Shown here: piece after piece, positions 1 through 13,136 of the stretch
Layout: every line of letters begins with the position of its first letter
How positions within the stretch are numbered: the first letter of the stretch is position 1
Assembly: GCA_964057225.1 (NCBI GenBank)
Contig: OZ059900.1
Location: 17,809,638-17,873,637, forward strand
Source: Auanema rhodensis
Lineage: Eukaryota; Nematoda; Chromadorea; Rhabditida; Rhabditidae
Direction of reading: 5' to 3'
Length of the DNA: 64,000 nucleotides
Translations under genes and position numbers: made by a program
The notes under the pieces: generated by a model
Told to the model about the DNA's origin: nothing
The model's database searches: none
The model's input: the letters and a program-made list of their open reading frames with translations, nothing else

Positions 1-342
1 ACTCATATGAACAAAAATCGATTTAATCAATATTAGCCATAAGGGGCGTGCCCTCAGAATATGCTAATTTCCTTAATTTTCTAACCCCTGTTTTTTTGTC
101 GTGAAAGTGGAACTAGACGTTGTACGAACAATTTTGAGCTAGGTTTCATTGACATTGCATGAGTTTGAACACATGAAATCGTAAGTCAAAACCTTGTTTA
201 CAGCGAAATTTCCAAAAACTGGTTTTCCAGCATAATAAAATATTTCTCATGGGAAATACTGTGTTTTTGTATTTTTCTAGTGTTCAGCATGTGAAATGCT
301 TCATTTTAGTATGTAACACGCTGAAATTCGTTGCATTTGACG
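1..342 (+). repeat. Representative 342-bp monomer with internal dyad elements
   Basis: Used as the phase reference. The family consensus has about 116 G+C in 342 (34%). Short symmetric elements in order: a perfect 10-bp palindrome AAATCGATTT at phases 15-24 (contains a ClaI site); GGGC-GT-GCCC at 44-53, lengthened to AGGGC-GT-GCCCT in copies with A at phase 43; a CTGG-TTTT-CCAG stem at 219-230, lost in copies with C at 221; a 16-bp near-palindrome at 242-257 matching itself at 14 of 16 positions; and AGCAT-GTAAA-ATGCT at 286-300. The GC-richest stretch is phases 41-56. All forward frames in a standard monomer are interrupted by stops, so it has no coding capacity. Confidence 0.9.
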
Positions 343-1368
343 ACTCATATGAACCAAAATCGATTTAATCAATATTAGCCATAAGGGGTGTGCCCTCAGA
401 ATATGCTAATTTCCTTAATTTTCTAACCCCTGTTTTGTTGTCGTGAAAGTGGAACTAGACGTTGTACGAACAATTTTGAGCTAGGTTTCATTGACATTGC
501 ATGAGTTTGAACACATGAAATCGTAAGTCAAAACCTTGTTTACAGCGAAATTTCCAAAAACTCGTTTTCCAGCATAATAAAATATTTCTCATGGGAAAAA
601 CTGTGTTTTTGTATTTTTCTAGTGTTCAGCATGTAAAATGCTTCATTTTAGTATGTAACACGCTGAAATTCGTTGCATTTGACGACTCATATGAACAAAA
701 ATCGATTTAATCAATATTAGCCATAAGGGGCGTGCCCTCAGAATATGCTAATTTCCTTAATTTTCTAACCCCTGTTTTTTTGTCGTGAAAGTGGAACTAG
801 ACGTTGTACGAACAATTTTGAGCTAGGTTTCATTGACATTGCATGAGTTTGAACACATGAAATCGTAAGTCAAAACCTTGTTTACAGCGAAATTTCCAAA
901 AACTGGTTTTCCAGCATAATAAAATATTTCTCATGGGAAATACTGTGTTTTTGTATTTTTCTAGTGTTCAGCATGTGAAATGCTTCATTTTAGTATGTAA
1001 CACGCTGAAATTCGTTGCATTTGACGACTCATATGAACCAAAATCGATTTAATCAATATTAGCCATAAGGGGTGTGCCCTCAGAATATGCTAATTTCCTT
1101 AATTTTCTAACCCCTGTTTTGTTGTCGTGAAAGTGGAACTAGACGTTGTAGGAACAATTTTGAGCTAGGTTTCATTGACATTGCATGAGTTTGAACACAT
1201 GAAATCGTAAGTCAAAACCTTGTTTACAGCGAAATTTCCAAAAACTGGTTTTCCAGCATAATAAAATATTTCTCATGGGAAATACTGTGTTTTTGTATTT
1301 TTATAGTGTTCAGCATGTAAAATGCTTCATTTTAGTATGTAACACGCTGAAATTCGTTGCATTTGACG

Positions 1369-1781
1369 ACTCATATGAACAAAAATCGATTTAATCAATA
1401 TTAGCCATAAGAGGCGTGCCCTCAGAATATGCTAATTTCCTTAATTTTCTAACCCCTGTTTTTTTGTCGTGAAAGTGGAACTAGACGTTGTAATAACAAT
1501 TTTGAGCTAGGTTTCATTGACATTGCATGAGTTTGAACACATGAAATCGTAAGTCAAAACCTTGTTTACAGCGAAATTTCAAAAACTGGTTTTCCAGCAT
1601 AATAAAATATTTCTCATGGGAAATACTGTGTTTTTGTATTTTTCTAGTGTTCAAAAACTGGTTTTCCAGCATAATAAAATATTTCTCATGGGAAATACTG
1701 TGTTTTTGTATTTTTCTAGTGTTCAGCATGTAAAATGCTTCATTTTAGTATGTAACACGCTGAAATTCGTTTCATTTGACG
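1369..1781 (+). repeat. 413-bp variant monomer, copy 1
   Basis: Longer than standard by a 72-bp tandem duplication (1578-1649 and 1650-1721) minus one C in the preceding TTCC. Both duplicate halves start TTCAAAAACTGG, so the C loss probably came before the duplication. The join uses the TTCA shared with the following TTCAGCATG. It also carries GTTGTAATAAC (AT at phases 125/126) and G333T. Short open frames on both strands (1514-1729 minus, 1562-1807 plus) arise only because 413 shifts the stops; they are not genes. Confidence 0.95.
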
Positions 1782-3148
1782 ACTCATATGAACAAAAATC
1801 GATTTAATCAATATTAGCCATAAGGGGCGTGCCCTCAGAATATGCTAATTTCCTTAATTTTCTAACCCCTGTTTTTTTGTCGTGAAAGTGGAACTAGACG
1901 TTGTAGGAACAATTTTGAGCTAGATTTCATTGACATTGCATGAGTTTGAACACATGAAATCGTAAGTCAAAACCTTGTTTACAGCGAAATTTCCAAAAAC
2001 TGGTTTTCCAGCATAATAAAATATTTCTCATGGGAAATACTGTGTTTTTGTATTTTTATAGTGTTCAGCATGTAAAATGTTTCATTTTAGTATGTAACAC
2101 GCTGAAATTCGTTGCATTTGACGACTCATATGAACAAAAATCGATTTAATCAATATTAGCCATAAAGGGCGTGCCCTCAGAATATGCTAATTTCCTTAAT
2201 TTTCTAACCCCTGTTTTGTTGTCGTGAAAGTGGAACTAGACGTTGTAGGAACAATTTTGAGCGAGGTTTCATTGACATTGCATGAGTTTGAACACATGAA
2301 ATCGTAAGTCAAAACCTTGTTTACAGCGAAATTTCCAAAAACTGGTTTTCCAGCATAATAAAATATTTCTCATGGGAAATACTGTGTTTTTGTATTTTTC
2401 TAGTGTTCAGCATGTAAAATGCTTCATTTTAGTATGTAACACGCTGAAATTCGTTGCATTTGACGACTCATATGAACAAAAATCGATTTAATCAATATTA
2501 GCCATAAGGGTCGTGCCCTCAGAATATGCTAATTTCCTTAATTTTCTAACCCCTGTTTTTTTGTCGTGAAAGTGGAACTAGACGTTGTAGGAACAGTTTT
2601 GAGCTAGGTTTCATTGACATTGCATGAGTTTGAACACATGAAATCGTAAGTCAAAACCTTGTTTACAGCGAAATTTCCAAAAACTGGTTTTCCAGCATAA
2701 TAAAATATTTCTCATGGGAAATACTGTGTTTTTGTATTTTTCTAGTGTTCAGCATGTAAAATGCTTCATTTTAGTATGTAACACGCTGAAATTCGTTGCA
2801 TTTGACGACTCATATGAACAAAAATCGATTTAATCAATATTAGCCATAAGGGGCGTGCCCTCAGAATATGCTAATTTCCTTAATTTTCTAACCCCTGTTT
2901 TTTGTCGTGAAAGTGGAACTAGACGTTGTAGGAACAATTTTGAGCTAGGTTTCATTGACATTGCATGAGTTTGAACACATGAAATCGTAAGTCAAAACCT
3001 TGTTTACAGCGAAATTTCCAAAAACTGGTTTTCCAGCATAATAAAATATTTCTCATGGGAAATACTGTGTTTTTGTATTTTTATAGTGTTCAGCATGTAA
3101 AATGCTTCATTTTAGTATGTAACACGCTGAAATTCGTTGCATTTGACG

Positions 3149-4516
3149 ACTCATATGAACAAAAATCGATTTAATCAATATTAGCCATAAGGGGCGTGCC
3201 CTCAGAATATGCTAATTTCCTTAATTTTCTAACCCCTGTTTTTTTGTCGTGAAAGTGGAATTAGACGTTGTAGGAACAATTTTGAGCTAGGTTTCATTGA
3301 CATTGCATGAGTTTGAACACATGAAATCGTAAGTCAAAACCTTGTTTACAGCGAAACTTCCAAAAACTGGTTTTCCAGCATAATAAAATATTTCTCATGG
3401 GAAATACTGTGTTTTTGTATTTTTATGGTGTTCAGCATGTAAAATGCTTCATTTTAGTATGTAACACGCTGAAATTCGTTGCATTTGACGACTCATATGA
3501 ACAAAAATCGATTTAATCAATATAAGCCATAAAGGGCGTGCCCTCAGAATCTGCTAATTTCCTTAATTTTCTAACCCCTGTTTTTTTGTCGTGAAAGTGG
3601 AACTAGACGTTGTAGGAACAATTTTGAGCTAGATTTCATTGACATTGCATGAGTTTGAACACATGAAATCGTAAGTCAAAACCTTGTTTACAGCGAAATT
3701 TCCAAAAACTCGTTTTCCAGCATAATAAAATATTTCTCATGGGAAATACTGTGTTTTTGTATTTTTTTAGTGTTCAGCATGTAAAATGCTTCATTTTAGT
3801 ATGTGACACGCTGAAATTAATTGCATTTGACGACTCATATGAACAAAAATCGATTTAATCAATATTAGCCATAAGGGGCGTGCCCTCAGAATATGCTAAT
3901 TTCCTTAATTTTCTAACCCCTGTTTTTTTGTCGTGAAAGTGGAACTAGACGTTGTAGGAACAATTTCGAGCTAGATTTCATTGACATTGCATGAGTTTGA
4001 ACACATGAAATCGTAAGTCAAAACCTTGTTTACAGCGAAATTTCCAAAAACTGGTTTTCCAGCATAATAAAATATTTCTCATGGGAAATACTGTGTTTTT
4101 GTATTTTTATAGTGTTCAGCATGTAAAATGCTTCATTTTAGTATGTAACACGCTGAAATTCGTTGCATTTGACGACTCATATGAACAAAAATCGATTTAA
4201 TCAATATTAGCCATAAGGGGCGTGCCCTCAGAATATGCTAATTTCCTTAATTTTCTAACCCCTGTTTTTTTGTCGTGAAAGTGGAATTAGACGTTGTAGG
4301 AACAATTTTGAGCTAGGTTTCATTGACATTGCATGAGTTTGAACACATGAAATCGTAAGTCAAAACCTTGTTTACAGCGAAACTTCCAAAAACTGGTTTT
4401 CCAGCATAATAAAATATTTCTCATGGGAAATACTGTGTTTTTGTATTTTTATGGTGTTCAGCATGTAAAATGCTTCATTTTAGTATGTAACACGCTGAAA
4501 TTCGTTGCATTTGACG
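3149..4516 (+). repeat. Nested 3-mer repeat inside the 14-mer
   Basis: The GGAATTAG/GAAACTTCC/ATGGTG monomer appears at 3149 and again at 4175 (1,026 bp apart). It is followed each time by the T34A/A61C monomer, at 3491 and 4517. The pattern recurs at 8007 and 9033 in the second 14-mer, so the 3-mer duplication came before the 14-mer duplication. Confidence 0.85.
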
Positions 4517-5200
4517 ACTCATATGAACAAAAATCGATTTAATCAATATAAGCCATAAAGGGCGTGCCCTCAGAATCTGCTAATTTCCTTAATTTTCTAA
4601 CCCCTGTTTTTTTGTCGTGAAAGTGGAACTAGACGTTGTAGGAACAATTTTGAGCTAGATTTCATTGACATTGCATGAGTTTGAACACATGAAATCGTAA
4701 GTCAAAACCTTGTTTACAGCGAAATTTCCAAAAACTCGTTTTCCAGCATAATAAAATATTTCTCATGGGAAATACTGTGTTTTTGTATTTTTCTAGTGTT
4801 CAGCATGTGAAATGCTTCATTTTAGTATGTAACACGCTGAAATTCGTTGCATTTGACGACTCATATGAACCAAAATCGATTTAATCAATATTAGCCATAA
4901 GGGGCGTGCCCTCAGAATCTGCTAATTTCCTTAATTTTCTAACCCCTGTTTTTTTGTCGTGAAAGTGGAACTAGACGTTGTAGGAACAATTTTGAGCTAG
5001 ATTTCATTGACATTGCATGAGTTTGAACACATGAAATCGTAAGTCAAAACCTTGTTTACAGCGAAATTTCCAAAAACTCGTTTTCCAGCATAATAAAATA
5101 TTTCTCATGGGAAATACTGTGTTTTTGTATTTTTCTAGTGTTCAGCATGTGAAATGCTTCATTTTAGTATGTAACACGCTGAAATTCGTTGCATTTGACG
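4517..5200 (+). repeat. Two chimeric monomers at the 14-mer boundary
   Basis: The monomers at 4517 and 4859 begin with the A61C/G143A/G221C set of the 3491-type but end with TTTTCTAG, CATGTGAAATG and CGTTGC, which belong to the 1/685-type. The 4859 monomer also has GAACC without GGTGTG. The change of type lies between about phases 221 and 277. This is the expected footprint of exchange inside a monomer at the edge of the amplified unit. Confidence 0.75.
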
Positions 5201-8200
5201 ACTCATATGAACCAAAATCGATTTAATCAATATTAGCCATAAGGGGTGTGCCCTCAGAATATGCTAATTTCCTTAATTTTCTAACCCCTGTTTTGTTGTC
5301 GTGAAAGTGGAACTAGACGTTGTACGAACAATTTTGAGCTAGGTTTCATTGACATTGCATGAGTTTGAACACATGAAATCGTAAGTCAAAACCTTGTTTA
5401 CAGCGAAATTTCCAAAAACTCGTTTTCCAGCATAATAAAATATTTCTCATGGGAAAAACTGTGTTTTTGTATTTTTCTAGTGTTCAGCATGTAAAATGCT
5501 TCATTTTAGTATGTAACACGCTGAAATTCGTTGCATTTGACGACTCATATGAACAAAAATCGATTTAATCAATATTAGCCATAAGGGGCGTGCCCTCAGA
5601 ATATGCTAATTTCCTTAATTTTCTAACCCCTGTTTTTTTGTCGTGAAAGTGGAACTAGACGTTGTACGAACAATTTTGAGCTAGGTTTCATTGACATTGC
5701 ATGAGTTTGAACACATGAAATCGTAAGTCAAAACCTTGTTTACAGCGAAATTTCCAAAAACTGGTTTTCCAGCATAATAAAATATTTCTCATGGGAAATA
5801 CTGTGTTTTTGTATTTTTCTAGTGTTCAGCATGTGAAATGCTTCATTTTAGTATGTAACACGCTGAAATTCGTTGCATTTGACGACTCATATGAACCAAA
5901 ATCGATTTAATCAATATTAGCCATAAGGGGTGTGCCCTCAGAATATGCTAATTTCCTTAATTTTCTAACCCCTGTTTTGTTGTCGTGAAAGTGGAACTAG
6001 ACGTTGTAGGAACAATTTTGAGCTAGGTTTCATTGACATTGCATGAGTTTGAACACATGAAATCGTAAGTCAAAACCTTGTTTACAGCGAAATTTCCAAA
6101 AACTGGTTTTCCAGCATAATAAAATATTTCTCATGGGAAATACTGTGTTTTTGTATTTTTATAGTGTTCAGCATGTAAAATGCTTCATTTTAGTATGTAA
6201 CACGCTGAAATTCGTTGCATTTGACGACTCATATGAACAAAAATCGATTTAATCAATATTAGCCATAAGAGGCGTGCCCTCAGAATATGCTAATTTCCTT
6301 AATTTTCTAACCCCTGTTTTTTTGTCGTGAAAGTGGAACTAGACGTTGTAATAACAATTTTGAGCTAGGTTTCATTGACATTGCATGAGTTTGAACACAT
6401 GAAATCGTAAGTCAAAACCTTGTTTACAGCGAAATTTCAAAAACTGGTTTTCCAGCATAATAAAATATTTCTCATGGGAAATACTGTGTTTTTGTATTTT
6501 TCTAGTGTTCAAAAACTGGTTTTCCAGCATAATAAAATATTTCTCATGGGAAATACTGTGTTTTTGTATTTTTCTAGTGTTCAGCATGTAAAATGCTTCA
6601 TTTTAGTATGTAACACGCTGAAATTCGTTTCATTTGACGACTCATATGAACAAAAATCGATTTAATCAATATTAGCCATAAGGGGCGTGCCCTCAGAATA
6701 TGCTAATTTCCTTAATTTTCTAACCCCTGTTTTTTTGTCGTGAAAGTGGAACTAGACGTTGTAGGAACAATTTTGAGCTAGATTTCATTGACATTGCATG
6801 AGTTTGAACACATGAAATCGTAAGTCAAAACCTTGTTTACAGCGAAATTTCCAAAAACTGGTTTTCCAGCATAATAAAATATTTCTCATGGGAAATACTG
6901 TGTTTTTGTATTTTTATAGTGTTCAGCATGTAAAATGTTTCATTTTAGTATGTAACACGCTGAAATTCGTTGCATTTGACGACTCATATGAACAAAAATC
7001 GATTTAATCAATATTAGCCATAAAGGGCGTGCCCTCAGAATATGCTAATTTCCTTAATTTTCTAACCCCTGTTTTGTTGTCGTGAAAGTGGAACTAGACG
7101 TTGTAGGAACAATTTTGAGCTAGGTTTCATTGACATTGCATGAGTTTGAACACATGAAATCGTAAGTCAAAACCTTGTTTACAGCGAAATTTCCAAAAAC
7201 TGGTTTTCCAGCATAATAAAATATTTCTCATGGGAAATACTGTGTTTTTGTATTTTTCTAGTGTTCAGCATGTAAAATGCTTCATTTTAGTATGTAACAC
7301 GCTGAAATTCGTTGCATTTGACGACTCATATGAACAAAAATCGATTTAATCAATATTAGCCATAAGGGTCGTGCCCTCAGAATATGCTAATTTCCTTAAT
7401 TTTCTAACCCCTGTTTTTTTGTCGTGAAAGTGGAACTAGACGTTGTAGGAACAGTTTTGAGCTAGGTTTCATTGACATTGCATGAGTTTGAACACATGAA
7501 ATCGTAAGTCAAAACCTTGTTTACAGCGAAATTTCCAAAAACTGGTTTTCCAGCATAATAAAATATTTCTCATGGGAAATACTGTGTTTTTGTATTTTTC
7601 TAGTGTTCAGCATGTAAAATGCTTCATTTTAGTATGTAACACGCTGAAATTCGTTGCATTTGACGACTCATATGAACAAAAATCGATTTAATCAATATTA
7701 GCCATAAGGGGCGTGCCCTCAGAATATGCTAATTTCCTTAATTTTCTAACCCCTGTTTTTTGTCGTGAAAGTGGAACTAGACGTTGTAGGAACAATTTTG
7801 AGCTAGGTTTCATTGACATTGCATGAGTTTGAACACATGAAATCGTAAGTCAAAACCTTGTTTACAGCGAAATTTCCAAAAACTGGTTTTCCAGCATAAT
7901 AAAATATTTCTCATGGGAAATACTGTGTTTTTGTATTTTTATAGTGTTCAGCATGTAAAATGCTTCATTTTAGTATGTAACACGCTGAAATTCGTTGCAT
8001 TTGACGACTCATATGAACAAAAATCGATTTAATCAATATTAGCCATAAGGGGCGTGCCCTCAGAATATGCTAATTTCCTTAATTTTCTAACCCCTGTTTT
8101 TTTGTCGTGAAAGTGGAATTAGACGTTGTAGGAACAATTTTGAGCTAGGTTTCATTGACATTGCATGAGTTTGAACACATGAAATCGTAAGTCAAAACCT

Positions 8201-9648
8201 TGTTTACAGCGAAACTTCCAAAAACTGGTTTTCCAGCATAATAAAATATTTCTCATGGGAAATACTGTGTTTTTGTATTTTTATGGTGTTCAGCATGTAA
8301 AATGCTTCATTTTAGTATGTAACACGCTGAAATTCGTTGCATTTGACGACTCATATGAACAAAAATCGATTTAATCAATATAAGCCATAAAGGGCGTGCC
8401 CTCAGAATCTGCTAATTTCCTTAATTTTCTAACCCCTGTTTTTTTGTCGTGAAAGTGGAACTAGACGTTGTAGGAACAATTTTGAGCTAGATTTCATTGA
8501 CATTGCATGAGTTTGAACACATGAAATCGTAAGTCAAAACCTTGTTTACAGCGAAATTTCCAAAAACTCGTTTTCCAGCATAATAAAATATTTCTCATGG
8601 GAAATACTGTGTTTTTGTATTTTTTTAGTGTTCAGCATGTAAAATGCTTCATTTTAGTATGTGACACGCTGAAATTAATTGCATTTGACGACTCATATGA
8701 ACAAAAATCGATTTAATCAATATTAGCCATAAGGGGCGTGCCCTCAGAATATGCTAATTTCCTTAATTTTCTAACCCCTGTTTTTTTGTCGTGAAAGTGG
8801 AACTAGACGTTGTAGGAACAATTTCGAGCTAGATTTCATTGACATTGCATGAGTTTGAACACATGAAATCGTAAGTCAAAACCTTGTTTACAGCGAAATT
8901 TCCAAAAACTGGTTTTCCAGCATAATAAAATATTTCTCATGGGAAATACTGTGTTTTTGTATTTTTATAGTGTTCAGCATGTAAAATGCTTCATTTTAGT
9001 ATGTAACACGCTGAAATTCGTTGCATTTGACGACTCATATGAACAAAAATCGATTTAATCAATATTAGCCATAAGGGGCGTGCCCTCAGAATATGCTAAT
9101 TTCCTTAATTTTCTAACCCCTGTTTTTTTGTCGTGAAAGTGGAATTAGACGTTGTAGGAACAATTTTGAGCTAGGTTTCATTGACATTGCATGAGTTTGA
9201 ACACATGAAATCGTAAGTCAAAACCTTGTTTACAGCGAAACTTCCAAAAACTGGTTTTCCAGCATAATAAAATATTTCTCATGGGAAATACTGTGTTTTT
9301 GTATTTTTATGGTGTTCAGCATGTAAAATGCTTCATTTTAGTATGTAACACGCTGAAATTCGTTGCATTTGACGACTCATATGAACAAAAATCGATTTAA
9401 TCAATATAAGCCATAAAGGGCGTGCCCTCAGAATCTGCTAATTTCCTTAATTTTCTAACCCCTGTTTTTTTGTCGTGAAAGTGGAACTAGACGTTGTAGG
9501 AACAATTTTGAGCTAGATTTCATTGACATTGCATGAGTTTGAACACATGAAATCGTAAGTCAAAACCTTGTTTACAGCGAAATTTCCAAAAACTCGTTTT
9601 CCAGCATAATAAAATATTTCTCATGGGAAATACTGTGTTTTTGTATTT
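5201..9648 (+). repeat. 14-mer higher-order repeat unit, copy 2 (agreement ends about 9,648)
   Basis: Matches 343 to about 4,790 base for base at offset 4,858 apart from the T at 7121. After about 9,640 the expected TTTTCTAG/CATGTGAAATG is replaced by TTTTTTAG/CATGTAAAATG, so the second unit ends in a different exchange product. Near identity over 4.4 kb implies a recent segmental duplication. Confidence 0.86.
6227..6639 (+). repeat. 413-bp variant monomer, copy 2
   Basis: Same structure and linked variants as the copy at 1369, exactly 4,858 bases downstream. Duplicate halves are 6436-6507 and 6508-6579. It belongs to the second copy of the 14-mer higher-order unit. Confidence 0.95.
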
Positions 9649-10742
9649 TTTTAGTGTTCAGCATGTAAAATGCTTCATTTTAGTATGTGACACGCTGAAA
9701 TTAATTGCATTTGACGACTCATATGAACAAAAATCGATTTAATCAATATTAGCCATAAGGGGCGTGCCCTCAGAATATGCTAATTTCCTCAATTTTCTAA
9801 CCCCTGTTTTTTTGTCGTGAAAGTGGAACTAGACGTTGTACGAACAATTTTGAGCTAGGTTTCATTGACATTGCATGAGTTTGAACACATGAAATCGTAA
9901 GTCAAAACCTTGTTTACAGCGAAATTTCCAAAAACTGGTTTTCCAGCATAATAAAATATTTCTCATGGGAAATACTGTGTTTTTGTATTTTTATAGTGTT
10001 CAGCATGTAAAATGTTTCATTTTAGTATGTAACACGCTGAAATTCGTTGCATTTGACGACTCATATGAACAAAAATCGATTTAATCAATATAAGCCATAA
10101 AGGGCGTGCCCTCAGAATCTGCTAATTTCCTTAATTTTCTAACCCCTGTTTTTTTGTCGTGAAAGTGGAACTAGACGTTGTAGGAACAATTTTGAGCTAG
10201 ATTTCATTGACATTGCATGAGTTTGAACACATGAAATCGTAAGTCAAAACCTTGTTTACAGCGAAATTTCCAAAAACTCGTTTTCCAGCATAATAAAATA
10301 TTTCTCATGGGAAATACTGTGTTTTTGTATTTTTTTAGTGTTCAGCATGTAAAATGCTTCATTTTAGTATGTGACACGCTGAAATTAATTGCATTTGACG
10401 ACTCATATGAACAAAAATCGATTTAATCAATATTAGCCATAAGGGGCGTGCCCTCAGAATATGCTAATTTCCTCAATTTTCTAACCCCTGTTTTTTTGTC
10501 GTGAAAGTGGAACTAGACGTTGTACGAACAATTTTGAGCTAGGTTTCATTGACATTGCATGAGTTTGAACACATGAAATCGTAAGTCAAAACCTTGTTTA
10601 CAGCGAAATTTCCAAAAACTGGTTTTCCAGCATAATAAAATATTTCTCATGGGAAATACTGTGTTTTTGTATTTTTCTAGTGTTCAGCATGTGAAATGCT
10701 TCATTTTAGTATGTAACACGCTGAAATTCGTTGCATTTGACG
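9375..10742 (+). repeat. 2-mer higher-order repeat (2 x 684 bp)
   Basis: The T34A/A61C/AATTAATT monomer alternates with a T74C (CCTCAATT), G125C monomer: 9375, 9717, 10059, 10401. The two copies differ mainly at the end of the second monomer (TTTTATAG with C299T at 9717; TTTTCTAG with CATGTGAAATG at 10401). The same dimer is seen at 28,048-28,731 and 41,386-42,753. Confidence 0.85.
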
Positions 10743-11084
10743 ACTCATATGAACAAAAATCGATTTAATCAATATTAGCCATAAGGGGCGTGCCCTCAGA
10801 ATATGCTAATTTCCTTAATTTTCTAATCCCTGTTTTGTTGTCGTGAAAGTGGAACTAGACGTTGTAGGAACAATTTTGAGCTAGGTTTCATTGACATTGC
10901 ATGAGTTTGAACACATGAAATCGTAAGTCAAAACCTTGTTTACAGCGAAATTTCCAAAAACTGGTTTTCCAGCATAATAAAATATTTCTCATGGGAAATA
11001 CTGTGTTTTTGTATTTTTATAGTGTTCAGCATGTAAAATGCTTCATTTTAGTATGTAACACGCTGAAATTCGTTGCATTTGACG

Positions 11085-13136
11085 ACTCATATGAACAAAA
11101 ATCGATTTAATCAATATTAGCCATAAGAGGCGTGCCCTCAGAATATGCTAATTTCCTTAATTTTCTAACCCCTGTTTTTTTGTCGTGAAAGTGGAACTAG
11201 ACGTTGTAGGAACAATTTTGAGCTAGGTTTCATTGACATTGCATGAGTTTGAACACATGAAATCGTAAGTCAAAACCTTGTTTACAGCGAAATTTCCAAA
11301 AACTGGTTTTCCAGCATAATAAAATATTTCTCATAGGAAATACTGTGTTTTTGTATTTTTCTAGTGTTCAGCATGTGAAATGCTTCATTTTAGTATGTAA
11401 CACGCTGAAATTCGTTGCATTTGACGACTCATATGAACAAAAATCGATTTAATCAATATTAGCCATAAGGGGCGTGCCCTCAGAATATGCTAATTTCCTT
11501 AATTTTCTAACCCCTGTTTTGTTGTCGTGAAAGTGGAACTAGACGTTGTAGGAACAATTTTGAGCTAGGTTTCATTGACATTGCATGAGTTTGAACACAT
11601 GAAATCGTAAGTCAAAACCTTGTTTACAGCGAAATTTCCAAAAACTGGTTTTCCAGCATAATAAAATATTTCTCATGGGAAATACTGTGTTTTTGTATTT
11701 TTCTAGTGTTCAGCATGTAAAATGCTTCATTTTAGTATGTAACACGCTGAAATTCGTTTCATTTGACGACTCATATGAACAAAAATCGATTTAATCAATA
11801 TTAGCCATAAGGGGTGTGCCCTCAGAATATGCTAATTTCCTTAATTTTCTAACCCCTGTTTTTTTGTCGTGAAAGTGGAACTAGACGTTGTACGAACAAT
11901 TTTGAGCTAGGTTTCATTGACATTGCATGAGTTTGAACACATGAAATCGTAAGTCAAAACCTTGTTTACAGCGAAATTTCCAAAAACTGGTTTTCCAGCA
12001 TAATAAAATATTTCTCATGGGAAATACTGTGTTTTTGTATTTTTATAGTGTTCAGCATGTAAAATGCTTCATTTTAGTATGTAACACGCTGAAATTCGTT
12101 GCATTTGACGACTCATATGAACAAAAATCGATTTAATCAATATTAGCCATAAGAGGCGTGCCCTCAGAATATGCTAATTTCCTTAATTTTCTAACCCCTG
12201 TTTTTTTGTCGTGAAAGTGGAACTAGACGTTGTAGGAACAATTTTGAGCTAGGTTTCATTGACATTGCATGAGTTTGAACACATGAAATCGTAAGTCAAA
12301 ACCTTGTTTACAGCGAAATTTCCAAAAACTGGTTTTCCAGCATAATAAAATATTTCTCATAGGAAATACTGTGTTTTTGTATTTTTCTAGTGTTCAGCAT
12401 GTGAAATGCTTCATTTTAGTATGTAACACGCTGAAATTCGTTGCATTTGACGACTCATATGAACAAAAATCGATTTAATCAATATTAGCCATAAGGGGCG
12501 TGCCCTCAGAATATGCTAATTTCCTTAATTTTCTAACCCCTGTTTTGTTGTCGTGAAAGTGGAACTAGACGTTGTAGGAACAATTTTGAGCTAGGTTTCA
12601 TTGACATTGCATGAGTTTGAACACATGAAATCGTAAGTCAAAACCTTGTTTACAGCGAAATTTCCAAAAACTGGTTTTCCAGCATAATAAAATATTTCTC
12701 ATGGGAAATACTGTGTTTTTGTATTTTTCTAGTGTTCAGCATGTAAAATGCTTCATTTTAGTATGTAACACGCTGAAATTCGTTTCATTTGACGACTCAT
12801 ATGAACAAAAATCGATTTAATCAATATTAGCCATAAGGGGTGTGCCCTCAGAATATGCTAATTTCCTTAATTTTCTAACCCCTGTTTTTTTGTCGTGAAA
12901 GTGGAACTAGACGTTGTACGAACAATTTTGAGCTAGGTTTCATTGACATTGCATGAGTTTGAACACATGAAATCGTAAGTCAAAACCTTGTTTACAGCGA
13001 AATTTCCAAAAACTGGTTTTCCAGCATAATAAAATATTTCTCATGGGAAATACTGTGTTTTTGTATTTTTATAGTGTTCAGCATGTAAAATGCTTCATTT
13101 TAGTATGTAACACGCTGAAATTCGTTGCATTTGACG
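11085..13136 (+). repeat. 3-mer higher-order repeat (2 x 1,026 bp)
   Basis: Units are 11085-12110 and 12111-13136. The monomer order in each is: G44A with TCATAGG (G251A) and CATGTGAAATG; T95G with G333T; C47T with G125C and TTTTATAG. TCATAGG falls at 11,331 and 12,357, exactly 1,026 apart. I saw no difference between the units by eye. Confidence 0.88.

Larger units (their letters stand above)
343..5200 (+). repeat. 14-mer higher-order repeat unit, copy 1 (4,858 bp)
   Basis: Fourteen monomers, one of them the 413-bp form and one 341 bp (14 x 342 + 70 = 4,858). The order of variant monomers repeats in the next unit: GAACC/GGTGTG with GGGAAAAACTG; standard with CATGTGAAATG; GAACC with TTTTATAG; the 413-bp monomer; G143A with C299T; G43A with T95G; G46T with AACAGTTTTG; the T6 monomer; GGAATTAG with ATGGTG; the T34A/A61C type; and so on. 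Agreement with the next unit holds to about 4,750-4,790 and then fails. Over that span I noticed one difference, G at 2263 against T at 7121. Confidence 0.88.

Noticed and set aside
231-245. AATAAA in CATAATAAAATATTT as a polyadenylation signal
   Set aside because: It is present in nearly every monomer of an AT-rich repeat and has no associated gene.
325-345. ATTCGTTGCATTTGACG resembles the start of a CENP-B box (TTCG and the central A match)
   Set aside because: The second half, which should read CGGG, is TGAC. With only about 6 of 9 essential positions it does not meet the motif, and the match is no better than expected by chance in AT-rich DNA.
1282-1330. TATTTTTATAG as a promoter TATA element for satellite transcription
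   Set aside because: It is one allele (C277A) of a recurrent variable site, with no other promoter element nearby. Transcription cannot be inferred from sequence.
1514-1807. Open frames of 71 aa (minus strand) and 81 aa (plus strand), repeated wherever the 413-bp monomer occurs (near 6.4, 13.3, 16.5, 20.3, 59.4 and 63.3 kb)
   Set aside because: They overlap on opposite strands, consist of satellite sequence, and exist only because the 72-bp duplication moves the stops. The internal peptide repeat is the DNA duplication read twice. No start context, codon pattern or known domain supports coding.
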